Below, in pieces: positions 1 to 5,861 of a DNA stretch of 5,861 nt (its first letter is position 1; each line of letters starts with the position of its first letter). The notes beneath the pieces were generated by a model. It was given only the letters and a program-made list of their open reading frames with translations. It was not told the origin of the DNA and made no database searches. The translations under genes and the position numbers were made by a program. Source of the stretch: an uncultured Clostridia bacterium (GTDB taxonomy: Bacteria > Bacillota > Clostridia > Christensenellales > CAG-917); contig CAMGKS010000081.1 in the NCBI GenBank assembly GCA_946056785.1, positions 1-5,861 of the forward strand, written 5' to 3'.

Positions 1-15
1 AACAGGAAATAATCT

Positions 16-44
16 TTGACATCGCAAGTGATATATAATAAAAT
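16..44 (+). promoter_or_regulatory. Probable sigmaA-type promoter of the rnf operon
   Basis: A perfect -35 box TTGACA lies at 16-21 and TAAAAT at 39-44, separated by a 17-nt spacer. A better-looking TATAAT at 34-39 is only 12 nt from the -35 box, so the downstream hexamer is the likelier -10. Transcription would begin around position 50, leaving a leader of about 25 nt, which is too short for a riboswitch or attenuator. Its position directly before rnfC supports rnfC as the first gene of the operon. Confidence 0.7.
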
Positions 45-74
45 AAGTACAGCAAGATAAGGAATTTTAAAATT

Positions 75-1370
75 ATGTTAAGAACTTTCAAACGCGGTAC
101 TCATCCTCCTGAAAGTAAATTTACCGAAAATTTACCTTTGGAAGATTTTGACGCGCCGCAAATTTTGGCTATTTCTTTGTCGCAACATATCGGAGCTCCC
201 GCTAAACCGATTGTCAAGGAAGGCGACCTTGTAAAGGTCGGTACGAAAATCGGAGAGGCGAACGGGTTCGTTTCGGCAAACGTTTATTCTTCAGTTTCGG
301 GCATAGTTAAAGGTTTTAAAAAGCTTCCGAACGCAACGGGTGCGAAAGTCATGCACGTCGAAATCGAAAACGATTTCAAATACGACGCAGTTTTATTGCC
401 TGCCATAACGGAGCCGACTAAAGAGAATTTGTACGAACGTATCCGAGAAGCGGGTATAGTCGGCATGGGCGGGGCGACTTTTCCTACTCACGTCAAACTT
501 TCTCCGTCGAAACCCGTTGACACGCTTGTAATAAACGGTGCGGAATGCGAGCCGTATATTACGTGCGATTATCGTCTGATGCTCGAACGAGGCGAAGAAG
601 TTTTGAAAGGCGTAGGCTATTTAAAAACGGTTTTAGGCGTAGAAAAAGCGTTCGTAGGCATAGAAAACAACAAGAAAAAAGCCATTGAATATTTAAAGTC
701 GATAGCTCCCGAGGGTATCGAGATAGTCGCTTTAAAAGCGAAATATCCTCAAGGGGCAGAAAAACAACTTATATATTCTTTGACAAGACGTATCGTTCCG
801 ACCGGCGCTTTGCCTATGGACGTCGGCGTTGTAGTTGCAAACGTTCACACCGCATATTCCGTGTGTCGCGCGGTGGATAAAGGCGAGCCATGTTATATGA
901 GAGCCATGACGCTGTCCGGCGACGGCATTGAAAAGAAAGGCAATTATTTCGTAAGAAACGGTATAAGTTTTGAATATATTTATAACCAGGTTATAGGTTC
1001 GGTGCCTGTCGAGAAAACCAGAAAAGTCATTTCGGGCGGACCTATGATGGGCTTTTCGGTGAGCAATCTTCTTCCCGTTACCACTAAGGGTACTTCGTCG
1101 CTTTTGTTCCTTACGGAGAAACAGGTCAACGTGTCGAAGCCGACTCAATGCATAAATTGCGGACGGTGCGTAAGGGGCTGTCCTATGAATCTCAATCCGA
1201 GCCGTATCGAACCTATGGTTATCGAGTCTCATACGGAAAAACTTAAAACCATGAATCCTATGAGTTGCATAGAATGCGGCGTATGCTCTTACAACTGTCC
1301 CGCTAAACGTCCGCTTTTATCGGCAATAAGGCTTGCAAAGAAAATTATAAAAGAGGGAGGAGAAAAATGA
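75..1370 (+). CDS. rnfC: Rnf complex subunit RnfC (NADH/FMN-binding, two 4Fe-4S clusters)
   Basis: RnfC is the peripheral cytoplasmic subunit where NAD+ is reduced. The 431-residue protein starts with an RnfC N-terminal barrel-sandwich (lipoyl-like) region, about residues 35-82. A NuoF-like flavin/nucleotide-binding core follows, with the glycine-rich stretch GIVGMGGATFPTHVK (127-141) and GAECEPY (155-161). A probable SLBB region covers about 240-315. Two ferredoxin motifs CxxCxxCxxxCP sit at the C-terminus: C359/C362/C365/C369 and C398/C401/C404/C408. It lacks the long Ala/Lys-rich C-terminal extension of enterobacterial RsxC, as is usual in clostridia. The ATG at 75 has only a modest upstream site (TAAGGA at 58-63, 11-nt spacing), weaker than those of the other rnf genes. 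The stop overlaps the rnfD start (ATGA). Confidence 0.97.
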   Translation: MLRTFKRGTHPPESKFTENLPLEDFDAPQILAISLSQHIGAPAKPIVKEGDLVKVGTKIGEANGFVSANVYSSVSGIVKGFKKLPNATGAKVMHVEIENDFKYDAVLLPAITEPTKENLYERIREAGIVGMGGATFPTHVKLSPSKPVDTLVINGAECEPYITCDYRLMLERGEEVLKGVGYLKTVLGVEKAFVGIENNKKKAIEYLKSIAPEGIEIVALKAKYPQGAEKQLIYSLTRRIVPTGALPMDVGVVVANVHTAYSVCRAVDKGEPCYMRAMTLSGDGIEKKGNYFVRNGISFEYIYNQVIGSVPVEKTRKVISGGPMMGFSVSNLLPVTTKGTSSLLFLTEKQVNVSKPTQCINCGRCVRGCPMNLNPSRIEPMVIESHTEKLKTMNPMSCIECGVCSYNCPAKRPLLSAIRLAKKIIKEGGEK

Positions 1371-2500
1371 GTAAATATTTAGTTTCTTCATCGCCTCATA
1401 TAACTTCAGGCAAGACTACTAAAAATATTATGCTTGACGTTATTATCGCTCTTATGCCGGCGGTAATAGCAATGGTTGCGATATACGGTTTGTATCCGCT
1501 TATGATAACGCTTATAAGCGTCGGAACTTGCGTTTTATCGGAATTCTTATTTAACAAAATAAGAAAAAAAGAACAGAGCATAAACGATTTGTCGGCAGTA
1601 GTAACAGGCATAATTCTTGCTTTAAATCTTCCGCCGGTCGTTCCTATTTATGTTCCCGTCGTAGGCGGCGTGTTTGCAATAGTCATAGTAAAAATGCTTT
1701 TCGGCGGAATAGGCAGAAACTTTGCTAATCCGGCTATCACGGCAAGAATATTTTTAATGCTTGCCTGGACGAGCGTTATGACTAAATTCGTTCTTCCCGT
1801 TGATTGGTCTACGGCAGGCGGCGCCGGTTTGGTTTCCTATTTTTATGAAGCCTTTGGCAGCACGTTTCCTTCCTTGCCCGACGCGGTAACGGGGGCAACT
1901 CCGCTTGCAAGTGTAAAGTCGGCTTTTGAGGCGGGCTTAAACCCGGCAAACGGCATAAATTTTCTCGATATGTTCCTCGGCAGAATAGGGGGCAGTGCCG
2001 GTGAAGTTTCCGCAATCGCCATTCTTATCGGCGGAATATATCTTCTTATACGCCGTGTTATAGATTGGAAAATTCCTACTATCTATATCGGTACCACAGT
2101 TTTGTTTACGGCGATATTTTATGCAAACAGCGGATACGTCGGAGAATACATACTTTCATATCTTTTAGGCGGCGGTTTGCTTTTCGGAGCGTTTTTTATG
2201 GCAACCGACTATGCAACCAGTCCTAACACCAACGTGGCTGTTATAATTTATTCGGTAGGATTGGGCTTTTTGACGGTTCTTATAAGAAGATTCTCGTCAA
2301 TGAATGAAGGCGTTTCTTATGCTATATTGCTTATGAACGTCGTTACGCCTTTGCTGGATAAAATCAAAGTCAGACCTTTCGGTACGTTAGCGAAAACTCC
2401 GAAAGACGTTATCGACGAAATAAAATTGAAACGAGAAGAAAAGAAAAGAGCCAAGGCTGAAAAAGATGCCGAAGCGTCTGAAGGAGGAGTAAATGGCTGA
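1367..2500 (+). CDS. rnfD: Rnf complex subunit RnfD (membrane protein with covalent FMN)
   Basis: RnfD is an integral membrane subunit (NqrB/RnfD family) that carries covalently bound FMN in the electron path. The 377 residues contain about ten hydrophobic segments, roughly between residues 20 and 330. The flavinylation motif DAVTGAT lies at 172-178, and T178 is the predicted FMN-linked threonine. The family signature GRNFANPAITARIF is at 116-129, and a second typical stretch, FFMATDYATSP, is at 276-286. The last ~30 residues form a Lys/Glu-rich hydrophilic tail. Translation starts at the ATG overlapping the rnfC stop by 4 bases, with GGAGG at 1356-1360 and a 6-nt spacing. The 3' end overlaps rnfG by 8 bases. 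Confidence 0.97.
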   Translation: MSKYLVSSSPHITSGKTTKNIMLDVIIALMPAVIAMVAIYGLYPLMITLISVGTCVLSEFLFNKIRKKEQSINDLSAVVTGIILALNLPPVVPIYVPVVGGVFAIVIVKMLFGGIGRNFANPAITARIFLMLAWTSVMTKFVLPVDWSTAGGAGLVSYFYEAFGSTFPSLPDAVTGATPLASVKSAFEAGLNPANGINFLDMFLGRIGGSAGEVSAIAILIGGIYLLIRRVIDWKIPTIYIGTTVLFTAIFYANSGYVGEYILSYLLGGGLLFGAFFMATDYATSPNTNVAVIIYSVGLGFLTVLIRRFSSMNEGVSYAILLMNVVTPLLDKIKVRPFGTLAKTPKDVIDEIKLKREEKKRAKAEKDAEASEGGVNG

Positions 2501-3113
2501 GATGAAAAAAGCTATGAACGAATCTACCAAAGACGTCTTAAAGTGCATAATAGTCCTGACTGCGATTGCTCTTGTCGCAGGCTTATTGCTCGGAACCGTG
2601 AATTATTTCACTTACGTCGATTCTGACAGCGCAATGCTGAAAAAAATAAGCGAGACGTACGGAGTGTCCGATTCGCAAATCGAAAAATCGGAAGAAAGAG
2701 TGATCAACAAAAGCGGCGAAAAGAGTTTTGTTGAAAGTTGTTTTATCGTTTACGAAACTCCGGCTAAAGGCAAAATCAAAACTTTGGTTTATCTTGCCAC
2801 GGGAAGCGGAGCATATTCGGGAACGGTACAAATTCTTTTTTCCGTCACGGACGGAGTAGTCGATTCGGTTTCGGTTTATTCCCATTCCGAAACAAGCGGA
2901 ATAGGCAGCAAAGTTTTGAGTGAAGATAATCTTTTGAAATTCAAAGGCATAAATCTTGCCGACGTCGATACGACGCAGATTACGGTAGGCGGAAGCGAAG
3001 CCAAAGCGAGCGAAATTTACGTTTCGGGAGCAACAAAGACTACAAAAGGCGTATTGAGCGCTCTTAAGGCCGTCGCTTACAGCTATAATCAATTTGCAAA
3101 TAAGGAGGCTTAA
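2493..3113 (+). CDS. rnfG: Rnf complex subunit RnfG (FMN-binding domain protein)
   Basis: RnfG is a single-pass membrane protein whose soluble domain, by family knowledge on the outer face, carries a covalent FMN (NqrC/RnfG family). The 206 residues have one N-terminal membrane segment at about 17-40 (CIIVLTAIALVAGLLLG). An FMN-binding domain follows with the conserved HSETSGIGSKV (131-141). The C-terminal SGATKTTKG (178-186) makes T181 the expected flavin-linked residue. Unusually, the position three before S178, normally Asp in the D-x-x-S/T-G-A-T consensus, is Ile175, with Glu174 next to it. The ATG at 2493 has AAGGAGG at 2481-2487 (5-nt spacing) inside the end of rnfD, which indicates translational coupling. 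A later in-frame Met4 lacks a comparable site. Confidence 0.95.
   Translation: MAEMKKAMNESTKDVLKCIIVLTAIALVAGLLLGTVNYFTYVDSDSAMLKKISETYGVSDSQIEKSEERVINKSGEKSFVESCFIVYETPAKGKIKTLVYLATGSGAYSGTVQILFSVTDGVVDSVSVYSHSETSGIGSKVLSEDNLLKFKGINLADVDTTQITVGGSEAKASEIYVSGATKTTKGVLSALKAVAYSYNQFANKEA
3102..3108 (+). promoter_or_regulatory. Ribosome binding site fixing the rnfE start
   Basis: AAGGAGG overlaps the last codons of rnfG and lies 6 nt before the ATG at 3115. An in-frame TTG at 3094 lies upstream of this site and would place it inside the coding region, so the ATG is preferred. Confidence 0.85.
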
Positions 3114-3114
3114 A

Positions 3115-3957
3115 ATGAAATCTAACGGAAACAGCATAAATTTCAGTCAGGGCCTCAAACAAAAGGGCGGAATAATAGCCAACGGCATCGTTAAAAACAA
3201 TCCCGTTTTCCGACTTGTTCTCGGCACGTGTCCTACGCTTGCCGTCACCAGCGGCGCCGTAAACGGAATGGGCATGGGGCTTGCCGCAACTTTTGTTTTG
3301 GTATGTTCGAATATTCTTGTTTCTTTGCTCAGAAAGGTTATACCGGATAAAGTCAGAATTCCGGCATACGTTCTGATTATCGCAACGTTTGTAACTTTGG
3401 TTCAGATGATATTGCAAAAATTTATTCCTGCACTTTACGAATCGCTGGGAATATATTTACCGCTCATAGTCGTAAACTGTATCATTTTGGCGAGAGCGGA
3501 AGCGTTTGCTTCGACGAATAAAGTTTTAGATTCCGCGCTTGACGGATTGGGCATGGGACTCGGGTTTACGGCTTCACTTATGTTAATAGGTCTTATACGT
3601 GAATTTTTGGGAGCAGGTACCTTGTTTTACGGAGAGCTTGCAGGACTTCAGATGGGAGTTAAAATTGCGGCTTTTGAAAGTGTTTCAATGAACATTTTCA
3701 TTTTGCCTGCCGGCGGATTCCTTGTTTTCGGCATACTTATGGCGGTTATCAATGCGATTTCAGATTATGCAAGAAAACGCAAAGAAGAAAAAGAGAAAAA
3801 GCAGATAGCCCTTATCGAAAGTGCGGAGGCACAACAGAGAATAAGCGAAGCGTTTGGTGGAGCGTCGGAAAAAAACGGTGTAAACGAAGTTAACGAGGAC
3901 GTAAAAACCGAATCGGGCGTCGAGCTTAAAAACGCAGCCGAAGGAGGAAACGATTGA
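3115..3957 (+). CDS. rnfE: Rnf complex subunit RnfE (membrane, shared 2Fe-2S ligand Cys)
   Basis: RnfE is an integral membrane subunit of the RnfA/RnfE/NqrD/NqrE family. With RnfA it forms the inverted-topology pair that by family knowledge holds a [2Fe-2S] cluster within the membrane. From the ATG at 3115 it has 280 residues with about six hydrophobic segments between 33 and 215. The two conserved half-site cysteines are C39 in LGTCPTLA and C122 in VVNCIILARAEA. Other family stretches are GMGMGL (51-56) and DGLGMGLGFT (143-152). The protein is longer than the roughly 200-230 residues common in this family: residues 219-280 form a hydrophilic tail beginning RKRKEEKEKK. The gene starts 1 base after the rnfG stop and shares one base with rnfA. 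Confidence 0.96.
   Translation: MKSNGNSINFSQGLKQKGGIIANGIVKNNPVFRLVLGTCPTLAVTSGAVNGMGMGLAATFVLVCSNILVSLLRKVIPDKVRIPAYVLIIATFVTLVQMILQKFIPALYESLGIYLPLIVVNCIILARAEAFASTNKVLDSALDGLGMGLGFTASLMLIGLIREFLGAGTLFYGELAGLQMGVKIAAFESVSMNIFILPAGGFLVFGILMAVINAISDYARKRKEEKEKKQIALIESAEAQQRISEAFGGASEKNGVNEVNEDVKTESGVELKNAAEGGND
3941..3947 (+). promoter_or_regulatory. Ribosome binding site for rnfA
   Basis: AAGGAGG lies inside the 3' end of rnfE, 9 nt before the ATG at 3957 and 6 nt before an in-frame TTG at 3954. Spacing alone does not decide the start. ATG is preferred as the more common start codon, and because it gives the MEFL-type N-terminus typical of RnfA. Confidence 0.7.
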
Positions 3958-4544
3958 TGGAATTTTTGATTTTGATTGTTTCGGCAATATTTGTAAACAA
4001 TTTCATATTGAGTCAATTCCTCGGTATATGTCCGTTTTTGGGCGTTTCCAAAAAGACCGATACCGCTCTCGGAATGGGACTTGCGGTTATATTCGTTATG
4101 GGCGTTGCGTCGATTTTTGCATGGCTTGTCCAAAAATTGCTTGTCGCTTTGCACGTTGAATACTTGCAAACCATTTCGTTTATTTTGGTTATTGCCGCTC
4201 TTGTTCAGCTTGTCGAAATGGTACTTAAAAAGTTTGCGCCCGCATTGTATTCCGCACTCGGCGTATATCTTCCGCTTATTACTACAAACTGTGCGGTACT
4301 CGGCGTTGCCATTTTAAACGTAAATACATACGGAGTTGCAACGGGACTTAGTCTGCTTCAATTTTTCCTTAACGGCGTTTTCAGCGGCGTAGGCTTCACA
4401 GTTGCGATATTGTTGCTTGCAGGCATAAGGGAAAAAATCGAATATGCGGATATTCCGAAACCTTTCAAAGGTTTTCCTATTACGCTTATAACCGCATGCA
4501 TAATGAGTATGGCTTTCGTAGCTTTTTCGGGCATGGCGGGATAG
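3957..4544 (+). CDS. rnfA: Rnf complex subunit RnfA (membrane, shared 2Fe-2S ligand Cys)
   Basis: RnfA is the paralogous partner of RnfE in the membrane core. The 195 residues match the usual family length and are almost entirely hydrophobic, with about six membrane segments. The hallmark N-terminus VNNFILSQFLGICPFLGVSK (residues 13-32) contains C25, and LGVYLPLITTNCAVLG (101-116) contains C112. These align with C39 and C122 of RnfE, showing the two genes are ancient duplicates. In related complexes the four cysteines coordinate a [2Fe-2S] cluster midway through the membrane. The start at 3957 overlaps the rnfE stop (TGATG). A TTG one codon earlier is possible and would add a single residue. 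The stop codon is part of the rnfB ribosome binding site. Confidence 0.97.
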   Translation: MEFLILIVSAIFVNNFILSQFLGICPFLGVSKKTDTALGMGLAVIFVMGVASIFAWLVQKLLVALHVEYLQTISFILVIAALVQLVEMVLKKFAPALYSALGVYLPLITTNCAVLGVAILNVNTYGVATGLSLLQFFLNGVFSGVGFTVAILLLAGIREKIEYADIPKPFKGFPITLITACIMSMAFVAFSGMAG

Positions 4545-4553
4545 GAGGTAAGT

Positions 4554-5378
4554 ATGATAATTTCTGCGGTTAATCCAATGACGATTTTATATTCGTCGCT
4601 GATACTTCTTGTTCTCGCCGCATTGTTTTCTGTTTTACTTGCGGTTTTAGGCAGAAAACTTGCGATAAAGCAAGACGACAGAATAGAGAAAGTCGAAAAA
4701 CTTCTTTCGGGTGCAAATTGCGGCGGTTGCGGTTTTGCGGGGTGTGCGGCGTTTGCTAAGGCGTTGGTGGAGAAAAAAGCCGAACTTAGTGCTTGCAACG
4801 CTACGTCAAAAGCCAATAAAGACGAAATAGTAAAAATTTTAGGAATTTCCGATTCCGGCGAGGAAACGAAAGTCGTCGTGTGCTGTTGCGGTGGAAATAA
4901 CGCCGTTGATAAATACGACTATATGGGATACGGAAACTGCCGTTCGATGGAAATGCTTGCCGGCGGTAGGAAACTTTGCGATTGGGGTTGCCTCGGCATG
5001 GGCAGTTGCACTGACGCATGTCCTACGCACGCAATAGAAGTCGGCGACGACGGATATGCTCTCATAAAGGAAAGCATGTGCATTAAATGCGGAAAGTGTA
5101 TAGGCGTTTGTCCTAAGCACCTTATTGCCCGTATTCCGAAAAGCGCGGTTGTTTATATAGCTTGTAAAAACTGCGTGAAGGGTAAAGAAGTACGTTCTTT
5201 CTGTAAAAAAGGCTGCCTTGGATGCGGACTTTGTGCAAAGCTCTGTCCGAGCGGGGCGATAACTTTGGTCAACGACTTGCCTGTTATAGATTATTCTAAA
5301 TGTACGGGTTGTAAAACGTGTGCGAACAAATGTCCGTCAAAGTGTATTAAAATTTGTGACGACGTTGAGAAAGAATGA
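4554..5378 (+). CDS. rnfB: Rnf complex subunit RnfB (polyferredoxin electron-entry subunit)
   Basis: RnfB receives electrons from reduced ferredoxin on the cytoplasmic side. The 274 residues begin with one membrane anchor (about 11-33). A 4Fe-4S domain follows with C56, C59, C64 and C81 (ANCGGCGFAGCAAFAKAL). A middle region has C110-C112, C129, C142, C146, C152 and C156. Then come three classic ferredoxin motifs: C176/C179/C182/C186, C221/C224/C227/C231 and C250/C253/C256/C260. Cysteines total 29, over 10% of residues, including a CCC triplet, an extra C204-x2-C207 pair and C264/C268 near the end. The ATG at 4554 has TAGGAGGT at 4542-4549, which includes the rnfA stop codon. It is the last gene of the operon, as in other rnfCDGEAB clusters. 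Confidence 0.97.
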   Translation: MIISAVNPMTILYSSLILLVLAALFSVLLAVLGRKLAIKQDDRIEKVEKLLSGANCGGCGFAGCAAFAKALVEKKAELSACNATSKANKDEIVKILGISDSGEETKVVVCCCGGNNAVDKYDYMGYGNCRSMEMLAGGRKLCDWGCLGMGSCTDACPTHAIEVGDDGYALIKESMCIKCGKCIGVCPKHLIARIPKSAVVYIACKNCVKGKEVRSFCKKGCLGCGLCAKLCPSGAITLVNDLPVIDYSKCTGCKTCANKCPSKCIKICDDVEKE

Positions 5379-5510
5379 TAAAGTCGTTGCGTGTAATAAA
5401 ATAAAAGTTTTAAACGCAAATGATTGTATTCCTATACGGTCGGCATAATCGCTATAAGGTGGATATTTACGCAAATAAGAGATTTTAATTATAATAAACA
5501 AACGGCTAAA
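5379..5510. other. Untranslated 3' region of the rnf operon, no gene seen
   Basis: This AT-rich stretch between the rnfB stop and the terminator has no start codon with a convincing ribosome binding site, no tRNA-like fold and no well-spaced promoter that I can see. It is probably the 3' untranslated part of the rnf mRNA. Confidence 0.5.
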
Positions 5511-5545
5511 ACCTGCAAAACTAACGTTTTGCAGGTCGTTTTTTT
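5511..5545 (+). terminator. Rho-independent terminator of the rnf operon
   Basis: A perfect 11-bp stem pairs ACCTGCAAAAC (5511-5521) with GTTTTGCAGGT (5526-5536) around a TAAC loop. Two bases later there is a run of seven T (5539-5545). It lies about 130 bases after the rnfB stop and before the next promoter, so it should separate the two transcription units. On the reverse strand the stem is followed only by TTTTAGCC, so it is not a good bidirectional terminator. Confidence 0.92.
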
Positions 5546-5598
5546 GTCGTTTTTGCAAAAAATAAGGGCAAAAAAGTGTCGAAAAAATTAATTTGCTA

Positions 5599-5627
5599 TT
5601 GAAACGCAGTTTTCGGTGTGTTATAAT
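5599..5627 (+). promoter_or_regulatory. Strong sigmaA-type promoter for the ppx/gppA-like gene
   Basis: TTGAAA at 5599-5604 and a perfect TATAAT at 5622-5627 are separated by exactly 17 nt. Transcription would begin near 5634, giving a leader of about 35 nt before the ATG at 5669. The promoter lies downstream of the rnf terminator, so the phosphatase gene is expected to be transcribed independently of the rnf operon. Confidence 0.85.
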
Positions 5628-5668
5628 TGTTTAGATAAATTAACGAAAGCAGTTTGGAGAAGAACTAA

Positions 5669-5861
5669 ATGGAAAAGATTGCAATAATAGATATCGGTTC
5701 GAATTCGGCGAGAATGGTTTTGGTAAATATCCTGGAAGGGGGATATTTCGTCGTGTTCGATGAGCTCAAAGAGAGCGTCCGATTGGGTCAGGACCTTGAC
5801 GGCGACATGCAAACATTTCTAAAAACAGAAATGTCTGATAATGATTGGACTAGCAATGTAA
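5669..5861 (+). CDS. Ppx/GppA-family phosphatase, 5' part only (cut by window edge, possibly disrupted)
   Basis: The reading frame opens at the ATG at 5669, with GGAGA at 5656-5660 (8-nt spacing), and stays open for 64 codons to the window edge. Residues 7-21, IDIGSNSARMVLVNI, are the phosphate-1 motif of the actin-like ATPase fold found in exopolyphosphatase and pppGpp phosphohydrolase proteins. Residues 32-46, ELKESVRLGQDLDGD, are also typical. These enzymes hydrolyse polyphosphate and/or pppGpp in the cytoplasm, and the fragment cannot tell Ppx from GppA. From residue 47 on (MQTFLKTEMSDNDWTSNV) I no longer recognise the family: the usual continuation into a Leu-rich helix is absent. Codons such as CTA, ACA, TCT and ACT there look unlike the neighbouring genes. 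An insertion or assembly junction near 5807 is possible. Confidence 0.8.
   Translation, partial: MEKIAIIDIGSNSARMVLVNILEGGYFVVFDELKESVRLGQDLDGDMQTFLKTEMSDNDWTSNV
5813..5834. repeat. Short perfect inverted repeat at the right edge
   Basis: ACATTTCT (5813-5820) and AGAAATGT (5827-5834) form a perfect 8-bp inverted repeat around the 6-nt spacer AAAAAC. It lies inside the open reading frame, just where similarity to Ppx/GppA appears to stop. There is no T-tract after it, so it is not a terminator. It could be a mobile-element end, a protein-binding site or chance. Confidence 0.4.

Noticed and set aside
732..1232. Long open frame on the minus strand inside rnfC
   Set aside because: It lies entirely opposite a well-supported rnfC with conserved ferredoxin motifs and shows no recognisable domain or upstream signals; it is a shadow frame.
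2583..3137. 184-codon open frame on the minus strand over rnfG
   Set aside because: It is antisense to a clear RnfG coding region, its product looks like no known family, and it has no promoter or ribosome binding site that I can see.
5387..5419. TTGCGT ... ACGCAA inverted repeat just after rnfB
   Set aside because: Only a 6-bp stem around a 21-nt AT-rich loop with no T-tract; expected by chance, and the real terminator lies downstream.
5424..5458. Possible promoter (TTGTAT with CATAAT or TATAAG) in the rnf 3' region
   Set aside because: Spacings of 14 and 23 nt do not fit, and no gene starts before the terminator.
5550..5561. Palindrome TTTTTGCAAAAA after the terminator
   Set aside because: A short AT-rich palindrome in an A/T-rich region. 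It could be a binding site, but no second copy or positional evidence supports this.
5831..5861. ATG at 5831 as the start of a separate gene
   Set aside because: It has no ribosome binding site upstream, is in frame with the ppx/gppA-like ORF, and has too few codons before the edge to judge.
1..5861. CRISPR array, tRNA or rRNA genes, integrase or attachment sites, defence genes
   Set aside because: No direct-repeat array, tRNA-like cloverleaf, rRNA stretch or recombinase motif is visible; nearly all the window is accounted for by rnf genes.

Overview
The window carries a complete rnfCDGEAB gene cluster on the + strand (positions 75-5378). It encodes the six-subunit membrane-bound Rnf complex (ferredoxin:NAD+ oxidoreductase, ion-translocating). 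After it come a strong intrinsic terminator, a near-consensus promoter and the 5' part of a Ppx/GppA-family phosphatase gene that runs off the right edge. The gene order C-D-G-E-A-B, the short RnfC without a long C-terminal repeat extension, strong AAGGAGG-type ribosome binding sites and AT-rich intergenic DNA suggest a Firmicutes/Clostridia-type anaerobe. Gammaproteobacteria usually have rnfABCDGE(H). A species cannot be named from this sequence.

Layout. Positions 1-74 hold a sigma70/sigmaA-type promoter (TTGACA, 17-nt spacer, TAAAAT) and a short leader. The six rnf genes are packed almost without gaps: C/D overlap by 4 bases, D/G by 8, G/E are separated by 1 base, E/A share 1 base, and A/B are 9 bases apart. 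This points to one translationally coupled operon. Positions 5379-5510 hold no convincing gene or site. A perfect 11-bp stem with a T7 tract ends the operon at 5511-5545. A TTGAAA-17-TATAAT promoter at 5599-5627 starts the next unit, whose coding region begins at 5669.

How the genes work together. By family knowledge, RnfB takes electrons from reduced ferredoxin through its many [4Fe-4S] clusters. Electrons cross the membrane by way of the RnfA/RnfE [2Fe-2S] site and the covalently bound FMNs of RnfG and RnfD, and reach RnfC, which reduces NAD+. The energy drives Na+ or H+ export. All key cofactor motifs are visible: two ferredoxin motifs in RnfC, DAVTGAT in RnfD, SGAT in RnfG, one conserved Cys in each half of RnfA and RnfE, and 29 cysteines in RnfB. 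ApbE, the flavin transferase that attaches the FMNs, is not encoded here.

I found no new biological system; this is mostly a recognisable housekeeping energy operon. The points worth checking are: an atypical flavinylation motif in RnfG, where Ile occupies the usual Asp position; long charged C-terminal tails on RnfE and RnfD; extra cysteines in RnfB; and an apparent break in Ppx/GppA similarity in the last ~55 bases, which also contain a perfect inverted repeat and may mark an insertion or assembly junction.
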